From NCBI GenBank assembly GCA_047629355.1, contig JBLHWU010000003.1:1-59055 (forward strand): a stretch of 59,055 nt of DNA. Reading direction: 5' to 3'. Position 1 is the first letter of the stretch. Each line of letters begins with the position of its first letter. Shown piece after piece: positions 45,666 to 53,475 of this stretch. The DNA is from CAYUNA01 sp047629355 (lineage in GTDB: Bacteria; Bacteroidota; Bacteroidia; Chitinophagales; Saprospiraceae). The notes below the pieces were generated by a model that had not been told where the DNA came from, did no database searches, and saw nothing but the letters and a program-made list of their open reading frames with translations. Made by a program: the position numbers and the translations under genes.

Positions 45666-46655
45666 TCACCCGCCAATCGTCGCCATACTCTCTGAAACGC
45701 CATTTCCAAAAAAGCGATTTTGCTCCGCTTCAAATCCATCTTTCGCTCGATTTCCTAAGGCATCCAAAAATGCCGTTTTCAACTGCAAATCACTTGCTCC
45801 TTCTCGAATTAATTTCTTCAAATTAAACACACCATCATCATATAGGCAAGTTTTCAAAACACCCTGCGGCGTTAATCGAATCCGGTTGCAACTGCCACAA
45901 AATAAGCGACTGTAGGCTGCGATTATTCCCACACTTCCTTGATAACCAGGAATTTGATAATTAAAAGAAGTCGAAGCCGGCGGGTCGGGTAATTTTTCAA
46001 TATTTGGATATTCCGTTTTAATATGATCTAATATTTTGGGGAAATCCCAAAGCAACTCTTCCTCTTTTCCACCACTTCCATTAAACGGCATTTCTTCAAT
46101 AAATCGAACGCTAACGGGATGGTTTTTAGTCAGTTCTGTCAATGGTAAAATATCTTCAATATTGCGTCCTCGCATGACGACCGTATTGATTTTTGTCGGA
46201 ATTTCATGTTCCAATAATTGGTGAAAGGTTTGCATCACCGTTTTGAAAGAATCTCGACGCGTGATGTCGAAAAATCGCTGCTCATTGAGGCTGTCGAGAC
46301 TTAAATTAATGGAGGCAATTCCGATTTTTTTCAAACCTGGAACAAGGTCTTTAGTCAACGTTCCATTGGTGGTAATGTGAATCTGTTCCATGCCGTCAAT
46401 CTGACTGACACGAGTCAAAAAACCCATCATTCCTTTCCGCAAAAATGGCTCACCACCTGTAATTCTCAACTTAGAAATGCCTATCGAAGCCAGTAGCGAA
46501 ATCACTCGTTCCATCTCTTCATAGGTCAGCAATTCCTTACGCGGCAAGTAATTGATTCCCTCCTCTGGCATACAATAGAAACAGCGTAAATTACAACGGT
46601 CCGTTACCGCCAATCGCAGATAATTTATTTTTCGACCATGATTATCGTACAACAT
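45666..46655 (-). CDS. moaA: GTP 3',8-cyclase (molybdenum cofactor step 1)
   Basis: A 329-residue radical SAM enzyme that, with MoaC, makes cyclic pyranopterin from GTP. The N-terminal cluster motif is CNLRCFYCM. The C-terminal second cluster uses CGSCNRIRLTPQGVLKTCLY. The chain ends SMATIGG, the conserved GG tail. The start at ATG 46655 (MLYDNHGRKINYLRLAV) is preferred to 46721: the likely minus-strand promoter (46726-46719) overlaps the longer start. It is divergent from moaD. Confidence 0.92.
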   Translation of the reverse strand: MLYDNHGRKINYLRLAVTDRCNLRCFYCMPEEGINYLPRKELLTYEEMERVISLLASIGISKLRITGGEPFLRKGMMGFLTRVSQIDGMEQIHITTNGTLTKDLVPGLKKIGIASINLSLDSLNEQRFFDITRRDSFKTVMQTFHQLLEHEIPTKINTVVMRGRNIEDILPLTELTKNHPVSVRFIEEMPFNGSGGKEEELLWDFPKILDHIKTEYPNIEKLPDPPASTSFNYQIPGYQGSVGIIAAYSRLFCGSCNRIRLTPQGVLKTCLYDDGVFNLKKLIREGASDLQLKTAFLDALGNRAKDGFEAEQNRFFGNGVSESMATIGG

Positions 46656-46718
46656 TTTTGCTTCTTTTTTTGTTAAATTTTCTCCGAGGAACTCGGGCAA
46701 TCTCTCTACTATTCTACA

Positions 46719-46726
46719 CAAATATA
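46719..46726 (-). promoter_or_regulatory. -7 box for moaA
   Basis: Read on the minus strand, TATATTTG fits TAnnTTTG, giving a leader of about 55-60 nt before ATG 46655. Confidence 0.45.
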
Positions 46727-46780
46727 AGAGATAAGTTGTGAGGTTATCCGCTTTATTTACATTTTATTTTAATTTTCAAC

Positions 46781-46788
46781 TACCTTTG
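46781..46788 (+). promoter_or_regulatory. -7 box abutting the moaD start codon
   Basis: TACCTTTG ends 4 nt before the moaD ATG (46793). Transcription would begin at or near the A of ATG, giving a leaderless or nearly leaderless message. Confidence 0.45.
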
Positions 46789-46792
46789 TCTA

Positions 46793-47035
46793 ATGAACAT
46801 CAATATACTCGCTTTTGGAATTGCTAAGGATATTATTCAAACGCAAAAGCTACCGTTTGAAGTGGAAAAAGGGGCGACGGTTGGTCTCTTGAAAGAGCAA
46901 CTGTGCATACAGTTCCCTGAATTTCAACGGCTTAAATCATTGGCGATTGCGGTGAATGAAGAATATCAAGAAGATGATTTTGAATTGAAGGAACGGGATG
47001 AAATTGTGATTATTCCACCAGTTAGTGGAGGGTAG
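46793..47035 (+). CDS. moaD: Molybdopterin synthase sulfur carrier subunit MoaD
   Basis: An 80-residue beta-grasp protein. It ends PPVSGG: the terminal Gly-Gly is thiocarboxylated and donates sulfur to cyclic pyranopterin. LAFGIAKDI at the start and ERDEIVIIPPVSGG at the end are typical. It heads the plus-strand group moaD-moaE-moaC. Confidence 0.9.
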   Translation: MNINILAFGIAKDIIQTQKLPFEVEKGATVGLLKEQLCIQFPEFQRLKSLAIAVNEEYQEDDFELKERDEIVIIPPVSGG

Positions 47036-47051
47036 TTTTTCTACTGCTTGT

Positions 47052-47111
47052 CATTCAGACCCTTTTTGTCATTCCGACCGAAGTGGAGGAATGACAAAAA
47101 GGGTCTGAATG
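47052..47111. repeat. Perfect 24-bp stem between moaD and moaE
   Basis: Arms 47052-47075 and 47088-47111 are exactly complementary (CATTCAGACCC..GTCATTCC), with loop GACCGAAGTGGA. The inner GTCATTCCGACCGAAGTGGA is common in Bacteroidota repeats; a related hairpin lies inside B3 (about 37330-37360). It may reduce read-through from moaD to moaE. Confidence 0.65.
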
Positions 47112-47160
47112 AGAACAAAGAACGGAATGACAACAAAAAACAAATTTAATAATACAAACT

Positions 47161-47577
47161 TTGATAGACATACAAATAAAAGACACGACACTTAACCCAC
47201 AAGAATGCCTTGATTTTATCGCAACGGCTTCCGCTGGCGCAATGACTTCCTTCGTCGGAACAGTTAGAAATCAAACCAATGGTAAAACGGTTTTGAAATT
47301 AGACTTTGAAGTCTATAAACCGATGGCAATCAAGGAAATGCAAAAAATAGCGGACTATGCCAAACGAAAATGGCAAGCCGAGAAAATTGTCATTCATCAC
47401 CGAGTTGGTAGCTTGAAAATTGGCGAAATTGCTGTCGTTATTGCCGTTGCAACGCCGCACCGAAAAGCTTCTTTTGAAGCCTGTGCATATTGCATTGACA
47501 CCTTAAAAGAAACTGTTCCAATTTGGAAAAAAGAGTTTTTTGAAGATGGTGAAATTTGGGTGTCGGCACATCCCTGA
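47161..47577 (+). CDS. moaE: Molybdopterin synthase catalytic subunit MoaE
   Basis: A 138-residue catalytic subunit that inserts two sulfurs into cyclic pyranopterin. AMTSFVGTVRNQTNGK, LDFEVYKPMAIKEM, IHHRVGSLKIGEIAVVIAVATPHRKASFEACAYCID and PIWKKEFFEDGEIWV are clear. It appears to start with TTG at 47161, as no in-frame ATG lies upstream. Confidence 0.9.
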   Translation: MIDIQIKDTTLNPQECLDFIATASAGAMTSFVGTVRNQTNGKTVLKLDFEVYKPMAIKEMQKIADYAKRKWQAEKIVIHHRVGSLKIGEIAVVIAVATPHRKASFEACAYCIDTLKETVPIWKKEFFEDGEIWVSAHP

Positions 47578-47638
47578 TTAATTCGATTTTAGGATTCCTT
47601 CTATTAACTCGATTGCAAATAACAAATTTAACAAAGGC

Positions 47639-48124
47639 ATGGCTAAAAAATTAACACATCTTGATGCTGCTGGAAATCCTTCGATGGTGGACGTTGGTGA
47701 TAAAAATATCACGGTTAGAGAAGCGGTTGCGCAAAGCATTGTTTGGTTGCCCAAAGCAGTGATGAACTTATTGTCAAATGAAGATAAAAAGGAAATTCAA
47801 ACCAAAAAAGGACCTGTTTTTCAAACGGCAACTTTAGCCGGAATTATGGCGGTGAAGCAAACGAGTAACCTGATTCCTTTATGTCATCCATTGATAATTG
47901 ACAAAATTAAAGTTGATATTCAATTTTCTGACAATCAGGAAGTTGTGATACACTGTACGGTGAAGAATACAGGAAAAACTGGTGTGGAAATGGAAGCCTT
48001 AACTGGTGCGAGTGTGGCTGCGTTGACCATTTATGATATGTGTAAAGCGATGTCGCACGAGATTATAATTAAAGAAACAAAGCTGTTGAAAAAGACGGGT
48101 GGGAAGAGTGATTTTGGGCATTGA
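47639..48124 (+). CDS. moaC: Cyclic pyranopterin monophosphate synthase MoaC
   Basis: A 161-residue enzyme that completes cyclic pyranopterin formation after MoaA. MVDVGDKNITVREAVA, KQTSNLIPLCHPL, VEMEALTGASVAALTIYDMCKA and KKTGGKSDFGH are the family motifs. Other cofactor genes (moeA, mobA, mog) are not in the window. Confidence 0.92.
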   Translation: MAKKLTHLDAAGNPSMVDVGDKNITVREAVAQSIVWLPKAVMNLLSNEDKKEIQTKKGPVFQTATLAGIMAVKQTSNLIPLCHPLIIDKIKVDIQFSDNQEVVIHCTVKNTGKTGVEMEALTGASVAALTIYDMCKAMSHEIIIKETKLLKKTGGKSDFGH

Positions 48125-48212
48125 AAAAGCCGCAGCGTGGTGGCTCTTTTGGTAACAGGAATGGATGCGTTTTCAAAGCCGCAGCGTGGCAGTATCTTTA
48201 AATTATTTTTGG

Positions 48213-48824
48213 TTATTCTATTATCTTTCCACCAGCTTTTTCAATTTCCTCAAATGCTTGAATAACAATTCCCGAATCTTTAGAAAAGCCACAGCATCCT
48301 TCCGCAAAAACATTTACTTGATACCCTAACTCTAAGGCATCCAAAGCCGTTTTGCGAATATCAAATTCCGTTATCATTCCCATAATAAAGAGCTCCGTAA
48401 TGCCTTTTTCTTTTAAGAAATCGTCTAAATCAGTAGATTTTACCCCCTTTTCATCAAAAAATGCACTCAAACTATCAACTTCAGATAAAGCGCCTTTTTG
48501 AAAAATAGCGGCAAAACTTCCATCTTCCAAGTCAACCGCTAACTCTGCGCCAAATGTATCTTGAATACAGTGCATCGTCCACAATTTTTGGTCAATACCA
48601 TTGATATTCATCGTTTGTCCAGGTTTTCGCCATGGGTGATTAGCCGCAAAACTCTGGTGCGTTGCCGGATGCCAATCTTGGATGGCAATAATGGTATCAA
48701 ATTCTTCCATTTTCTGATTGGCAAACTCTACTAATCCGTTTGACCCTTCGATGCCCAATGACCCCCAGTCTAAGAAATCGTTTTGCAAACAGCTAATAAT
48801 GAGTGCTCTATGTGTTTTCGACAA
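48213..48824 (-). CDS. Isochorismatase/nicotinamidase-fold protein lacking the catalytic cysteine
   Basis: A 203-residue cytosolic protein. Asp16 (CLQNDF) and Lys110 (FQKGA) match the catalytic Asp-Lys of the cysteine-hydrolase family, and DWHPATHQSFA (Asp50, His52, His56) matches the nicotinamidase metal site. The nucleophile position in TEFDIRKTALDA is Asp155 where TDxCVxxTAxDA has Cys. In EntB-type isochorismatases this position is Gly. Either the chemistry differs or it is inactive. Convergent with moaC. Confidence 0.82.
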   Translation of the reverse strand: MSKTHRALIISCLQNDFLDWGSLGIEGSNGLVEFANQKMEEFDTIIAIQDWHPATHQSFAANHPWRKPGQTMNINGIDQKLWTMHCIQDTFGAELAVDLEDGSFAAIFQKGALSEVDSLSAFFDEKGVKSTDLDDFLKEKGITELFIMGMITEFDIRKTALDALELGYQVNVFAEGCCGFSKDSGIVIQAFEEIEKAGGKIIE

Positions 48825-48897
48825 TTTATATGTTTATTTTAAAAATGCTATGCTGATATCAGGCTCAAAAGTGAGAAAATTTGTCAACTTATTTGAT

Positions 48898-51800
48898 TTA
48901 TAACAAACTAATTTTCAAAATTATTTCTGTTCCTCCATTATTCTTTAAATCATTTACAATCAAGGACTTATCATTTCCTGCCATCGCTTGCAAACGTTGG
49001 GCAGTGACTTCCATAGCGACTGACCGATGCTGTTCGGCAATTTGACTTTTAAATTTTTTAGCTTGTTCTCGACCGACGCCGTTGTCCTTGATTTCGCAAG
49101 TAAGCAGATTGTCACTTTGAGTAAAAGTGACCGTTATTATACCCCGTTTTTCTTTCAAATGACCGACCCCGTGAATGATTGCATTTTCCACAAAAGGTTG
49201 AATCAACATTGGCGGAATTTTGATTTCATGGTCGTCGTCTTCAAGGTCAGTGATGATGTTAAAATCAAAAGTTTTTCCGCAACTAAATTGCTCCAAAGCA
49301 AGGTAACTTTTTAGCGTCGTAATTTCCGTTTCTAAAGAAATTTTGGAAGTGCGTGAATTTTCTAAAATGGCTCGCATCAATTTAGAAAACTTTGCCAACT
49401 GATACCGCGCCACTTTATGGTCTTTTTCAGAAATTTGACTTTGAATCGTATTGAGCGCATTAAAAATAAAATGCGGATTCATTTGCAACTGCAACGCTTT
49501 TTGTTCCAATTCGAGCAAATGTTTCTCTGTTTCCAAACGCTCTTTTTCTTGTCGTGCATTGGCTTTAATTTGGTTCAATCTTATTTTAAAAATCAATCCA
49601 ATAATCGACAGAATAAATAGCGGCAAAACGATTTTAAACCAGGTCGTTTGCCAAAAATGTGGACGCACAGAAAACGCAAAACTGACTGGTTTTGACCAAA
49701 TATTATCCTCATTCGCTGCTTTTACTAAAAAGGTGTAATCGCCAGGGTCTAGGTTGGGAAAAGTCACTTGATTTTGTCTAGAAGATGGCGACCAATCCTT
49801 GTCCACGCCCGCTAATTTCCACTGATAAACCACCTTTTCGGGGTTTGGTAAATTGATGCCTAAAAAACTGAATGCCAAATGATTATCGTTTGGTTTAAAA
49901 TCTAAATTGATATTTTTTGAGCTATCCGCATTAAATTCATCTTTATAAGCCGTTCCCTGCAAGTTTTCATAAAAAAGGCGCACTTCCGTAATGCGTATAA
50001 TGGGCGGAATGGTATTAGAAATCGACGCGCCTGATACGTATTTGGTCAAACCGTTCATTGTGCCAAACCAAAGATTCCCAGCGGCGTCCTGAGTTACTGC
50101 ATTTTGACAAGTTTCGATGCCCTCAAAACCTTCCGAACGACCAAAAAATTGAGTTTCCTGAATGTTTCCTTCCGCATCCAAAACTGCTTTTTCAACGCCA
50201 CTTTGTGACCCAATCCAGAGATTATTGTTGGCATCAAATTTTAATAAATAAATGTTTTTATAAGTCAATTTAGCATTGTCTTCTGCCTTTTTTATTTTTA
50301 AAATATTTGCGGTAATGTCCATTTTTGCCAAACCAGCCGACGTGCCAAACCATAAATAACCACTGCTATCCAATGCCATCGTTCGCACTTCACGAGAGGG
50401 TAAACCATTAGCAGTGGAGAAGGATTTTGGCTCACCAAATGGTGGTAAATAGCCGACACCATTCCAGCGCGAAGCATACCAAATTCGGTTTTCTTTATCC
50501 ACAAAAAGGTCGTTGATTCGGATACCAGATAATCCTTGTTTTTTAGTGAAAGGTTCAATTTCGTAACCGCTGGCGTAGGAGGTGGTCGGGTAAATTCTAA
50601 AAATGCCTTCCCCTGCTGTTGCTACTAAAATTCGACCGTTCAAATCCTCTGTAATGGCTCGAATTGGAGCGGGTGGAAGTCCTGCACGTTGACCAACATA
50701 TTTAATGGTGTCTTTTCCAAAAACGATAAGTCCTTTATTTTCTGTAGCTACCCAGATTTCATCATTCTTAGCCGCATAAATCGCTTTTGAAACAAAAGAA
50801 AATGGAATAGAATCAGAAATATGCTGAAAGTTTTGACCATCATAAATAGAGACGCCTTGGTCGTATTCTGATATCCAAACTCGTTCTAGGTTGTCCGTTT
50901 CTACCGCATAAACAATCTCTTCTTTTAAGCCATTTTCTCTATCAAAATGCACAAATTGCTGCCCAAAATATCGACTCACGCCGCCGCCAGACGTACCGAC
51001 CCAGACTTGTCCCCAACGGTCTTCGAGTAGGGCCCGAACATGGTTTTTACTCAACCCATTTTGCTCGTCTAATTGGTAGAAAGTGCTGTCGGAAGGTTGC
51101 CATACGAATGCCCCTGCATCTTGTGAGCCGAGCCAGAGTTCACCGCTTTTGCGTTCTGCAAATGACCAAAAATTAGTGGATTTTAATGGTTTTTTCGTGG
51201 GTAATTTTATCGTCTTTTTATCTAAAAATTCATAAACACCAGATTCAAAAATACCGAGCCAAAGTCGCCCAAAGCTGTCTTCTAAAATAGCCGTTACTTC
51301 TTTGCCAGGCAGCCCGTTTTTGTTATTGTAAAAGTTAACCTCGCCATTTGAAATTTCATACAGACCAATCGTCGAACCGACCCAAATCGTGCCATCTACC
51401 GATTTTGACAAGCAATAAATTCGAGGACTGGATAGCTTTTTTTGCTTAGAAAAATTAGTCAATTGCTCATTCTCAATAAAATACAAGCCGCTACTTGTCC
51501 CCAACCAAATTTTACCATCCTCTGCTTCGATAATGGCGTTGATGCTCTTTTCTAAAAGCTTATTTTTAAAACAAGGTTGAAAACGAACGCCATCGTAAAT
51601 CGTCAAGCCATTATTTGTACCTATTAGTATGTCCCCGTTTTTGCGCTGACAAAGGGCATACACGAAATTGCCAAGCAAGGAATCTTTAGTGGTAAAGGAT
51701 TGGAAATTTTGACCATCAAAACGACTCACTCCGCCGCCTTGTGTGCCCATCCATAGGTAACCGTTTTTGGCTTCCAAGAGAGAATAGACTTGGGACTGTC

Positions 51801-51909
51801 CGAGTCCTTCGGGACTAGAATAGGTTTTAAAATTAAATTGCTGGGCTGTTGCGGAATGACTCGTCAGCAGGAGCAAAATAATTAGCCAGAATGAGTGAAG
51901 TTGTTTCAA
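48898..51909 (-). CDS. Two-component-regulator-propeller histidine kinase (LytS/YehU type)
   Basis: A 1003-residue membrane sensor. Signal peptide ..SHSATAQQ, then about 14 propeller repeats (GLGQSQVYSLLEAKNGYLWMG is the first) forming two periplasmic beta-propellers. A Y_Y_Y domain (VYQWKLAGVDKDWSPSSRQN), one TM helix (WFKIVLPLFILSIIGLIF), a coiled coil, and the His_kinase domain follow with phospho-acceptor His in MNPHFIFNALNTIQSQI. An HATPase_c C-terminus (IKDNGVGREQAKKF) ends it. The usual LytTR response regulator is not adjacent. Confidence 0.9.
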   Translation of the reverse strand: MKQLHSFWLIILLLLTSHSATAQQFNFKTYSSPEGLGQSQVYSLLEAKNGYLWMGTQGGGVSRFDGQNFQSFTTKDSLLGNFVYALCQRKNGDILIGTNNGLTIYDGVRFQPCFKNKLLEKSINAIIEAEDGKIWLGTSSGLYFIENEQLTNFSKQKKLSSPRIYCLSKSVDGTIWVGSTIGLYEISNGEVNFYNNKNGLPGKEVTAILEDSFGRLWLGIFESGVYEFLDKKTIKLPTKKPLKSTNFWSFAERKSGELWLGSQDAGAFVWQPSDSTFYQLDEQNGLSKNHVRALLEDRWGQVWVGTSGGGVSRYFGQQFVHFDRENGLKEEIVYAVETDNLERVWISEYDQGVSIYDGQNFQHISDSIPFSFVSKAIYAAKNDEIWVATENKGLIVFGKDTIKYVGQRAGLPPAPIRAITEDLNGRILVATAGEGIFRIYPTTSYASGYEIEPFTKKQGLSGIRINDLFVDKENRIWYASRWNGVGYLPPFGEPKSFSTANGLPSREVRTMALDSSGYLWFGTSAGLAKMDITANILKIKKAEDNAKLTYKNIYLLKFDANNNLWIGSQSGVEKAVLDAEGNIQETQFFGRSEGFEGIETCQNAVTQDAAGNLWFGTMNGLTKYVSGASISNTIPPIIRITEVRLFYENLQGTAYKDEFNADSSKNINLDFKPNDNHLAFSFLGINLPNPEKVVYQWKLAGVDKDWSPSSRQNQVTFPNLDPGDYTFLVKAANEDNIWSKPVSFAFSVRPHFWQTTWFKIVLPLFILSIIGLIFKIRLNQIKANARQEKERLETEKHLLELEQKALQLQMNPHFIFNALNTIQSQISEKDHKVARYQLAKFSKLMRAILENSRTSKISLETEITTLKSYLALEQFSCGKTFDFNIITDLEDDDHEIKIPPMLIQPFVENAIIHGVGHLKEKRGIITVTFTQSDNLLTCEIKDNGVGREQAKKFKSQIAEQHRSVAMEVTAQRLQAMAGNDKSLIVNDLKNNGGTEIILKISLL

Positions 51910-51929
51910 TGAAATTAGATTCTGAAGTT

Positions 51930-52156
51930 ATGAGTAGTGTGAAAAGTAAGTCTCATTCGGTTTTTAAGGCGCATCGCACCGACACCGTTTGTAGAAATGA
52001 TTGAAGCTATGTTTTAAAAGTAGCATCGCCACGACACCAATATAATCAACAGTGCCGCCGCGATGCGGCTTGGAAAACATCAGCGATTCATTTCTACAAA
52101 CGGTACCGAGACGATGCCTCTAAAATTTAACAAAATTTACTTTACACGGTAATGAG
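51930..52156. repeat. Palindromic element F2 with 5-bp ATGAG duplication
   Basis: The core 51935-52151 (TAGTGTGAAAAGTAAG..TTTACTTTACACGGTA) is flanked by ATGAG on both sides (51930-51934, 52152-52156). Inner arms ACCGTTTGTAGAAATGA and TCATTTCTACAAACGGT are exactly complementary. GCATCGCCACGACACC and GATGCGGC in the centre match F1 at 13771. It opens a 1.5-kb gene-free region. Confidence 0.75.
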
Positions 52157-52168
52157 TGTTGTGTAAAC

Positions 52169-52336
52169 TTAGTAACGGTGAAAAAAATAACTTCCCCAAC
52201 TCTCCTGTATTTCTTTTGCTCCTATTTTTCACTTTTGAAACAGTCATTATGTATAGATAACTCCTATTTCAAAAGCAAAAACTAAGACCAAAATAAACGA
52301 GTATAGTTGGGGAACTTATTCTTTCACCGTTACTAA
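52169..52336. repeat. Palindromic element A3
   Basis: Core 52172-52333 (GTAACGGTGAAA..TTTCACCGTTAC) lies between TTA and TAA. The central CAGTCATTATGTATAGATAA is identical to A2 and nearly so in A1. The arms outside the centre (ACTTCCCCAACT..AGTTGGGGAACT) are complementary to each other but unlike A1/A2 (CCGCCATCT..AGATGGCGG), although always self-paired. Confidence 0.7.
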
Positions 52337-52470
52337 ATTTGAGAAGCGAGAAAATCGTAAGATTTTCGAGTTTCAAAAAAAAGAGTCCGCCTCGCCTGCG
52401 GCGAGGCGGAGTTTGAGGGATAAAAGCGGTTTTTGCAAACCACTTTTATCCCTCAAACTCCCTTTGTCAA
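52337..52470. repeat. Three-hairpin element E4 (inverse orientation)
   Basis: Hairpin 3 (GAAGCGAGAAAATC..GATTTTCGAGTTTC), hairpin 2 (CCGCCTCGCC TGC GGCGAGGCGG) and hairpin 1 (GAGGGATAAAAG../..CTTTTATCCCTC) follow one another directly after A3. The order is reversed relative to E1-E3. Confidence 0.65.
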
Positions 52471-52777
52471 AACGCAAAAAAGTTTTCATTACCGTTTTTT
52501 TAGTAAAAAAAACTTGATGAGTAAAATTAGCAAAATGTCAAATAATTTATAATAAATAGCCATCTTGTTTTTTATTTTACCCCTGATTTTCACCGACTTA
52601 GGCCGTTTTCCACAAAGTTACTAACCATTTTGCTGATAGAACAAAAAACTTTTCCACAGGAAGTTATGCACAATGTGGAAAATTAGCTAACATTTTTTTA
52701 TTGCTGATAATCAGTTAGTTAGCATATTTATCCACAAAGTGTGGAAAACTTTGAGCCATTTTTTTCATTTTTAGCTG

Positions 52778-52785
52778 TACATTTG
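52778..52785 (+). promoter_or_regulatory. -7 box, start of a ~690-nt leader for the ribonucleotide reductase
   Basis: TACATTTG fits TAnnTTTG, with TTTG at 52750. The leader contains an 11-bp hairpin (52862-52872/52883-52893) and element E5. Nearby upstream are TTATCCACA-like and repeated TGTGGAAAA tracts (52600-52760). No gene is seen between 52471 and 53475. Confidence 0.4.
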
Positions 52786-53235
52786 AACTATGAAAAAACA
52801 TACTAACACAAAAATATAAGAAACTTTTGTCATTATAACTCAATTAAGAAAAAATCGACTTAGCGGAATTCTAACTTTAACAAGAATTTCGCTCAAATGT
52901 AACAGAAGGGGAATTTTTTTCCACTCTGAATCGGGCAATCGCCTGCCTCCAGAATATACATACACATAAAGAACATTAAGCAATCCAATGGCTATAAGGT
53001 GAGGGTTTTTATCAATCATATTTGATAGGCACAAGTCTCTTATGCATTACTCAATTTTTCAATGTGAAAGGTTAAGTAATTAAGTTTGGAATTTTCGGTA
53101 AATCTTACCGACTACCGTGGACTGTATTTTGTCCACCATTTAGACACGTTGGAATTTATATTTAACTGAAATACAGATGAGTATAAACCCTATTCTATAT
53201 AGTTAACCAAGAGGCTTTTTATAATTAAGGCATTT

Positions 53236-53429
53236 CTTGGTGAAGAAATATTAAGTCTTTGACTTTTTTAAAGTGAGAAAATTTACTGTATTCTCGCTCT
53301 AATATTAAAAGAGAAACGCCCTACCTGCGGTAGCGCGGGTGGGTTATTGAGGGATAAATAAGGTTTTTTAAACTTTATTTATCCCTCAAACGCCCACTGA
53401 AAAGCATGATTTAATATTTTTTTACCAAG
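53236..53429. repeat. Three-hairpin element E5 inside the reductase leader
   Basis: Outer arms CTTGGTGAAGAAATATTAA (from 53236) and TTAATATTTTTTTACCAAG (to 53429) pair. The interior has hairpin 3 (GTGAGAAAATTTAC..ATTCTCGC, degenerate), hairpin 2 (CTACC TGC GGTAG) and hairpin 1 (GAGGGATAAATAAGG../..CTTTATTTATCCCTC). It ends 46 bp upstream of the start codon, so it would be part of the mRNA leader. Confidence 0.6.
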
Positions 53430-53475
53430 ATATTTCTAACATTATATATAAGGTCTAATTTTTAAATTAAGTAAG

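Noticed and set aside
52860..52960. Cobalamin riboswitch before the B12-dependent reductase
   Set aside because: A B12-box-like CGCCTGCC and a hairpin are present, but the other conserved blocks (GGTG, CCCCGC-ACTGT) are not visible. Kept only as something to test.
52840..53034. 64-residue frame on the minus strand in the reductase leader
   Set aside because: No ribosome-binding site, no recognisable domain, and it overlaps the promoter and hairpin of nrdJ.
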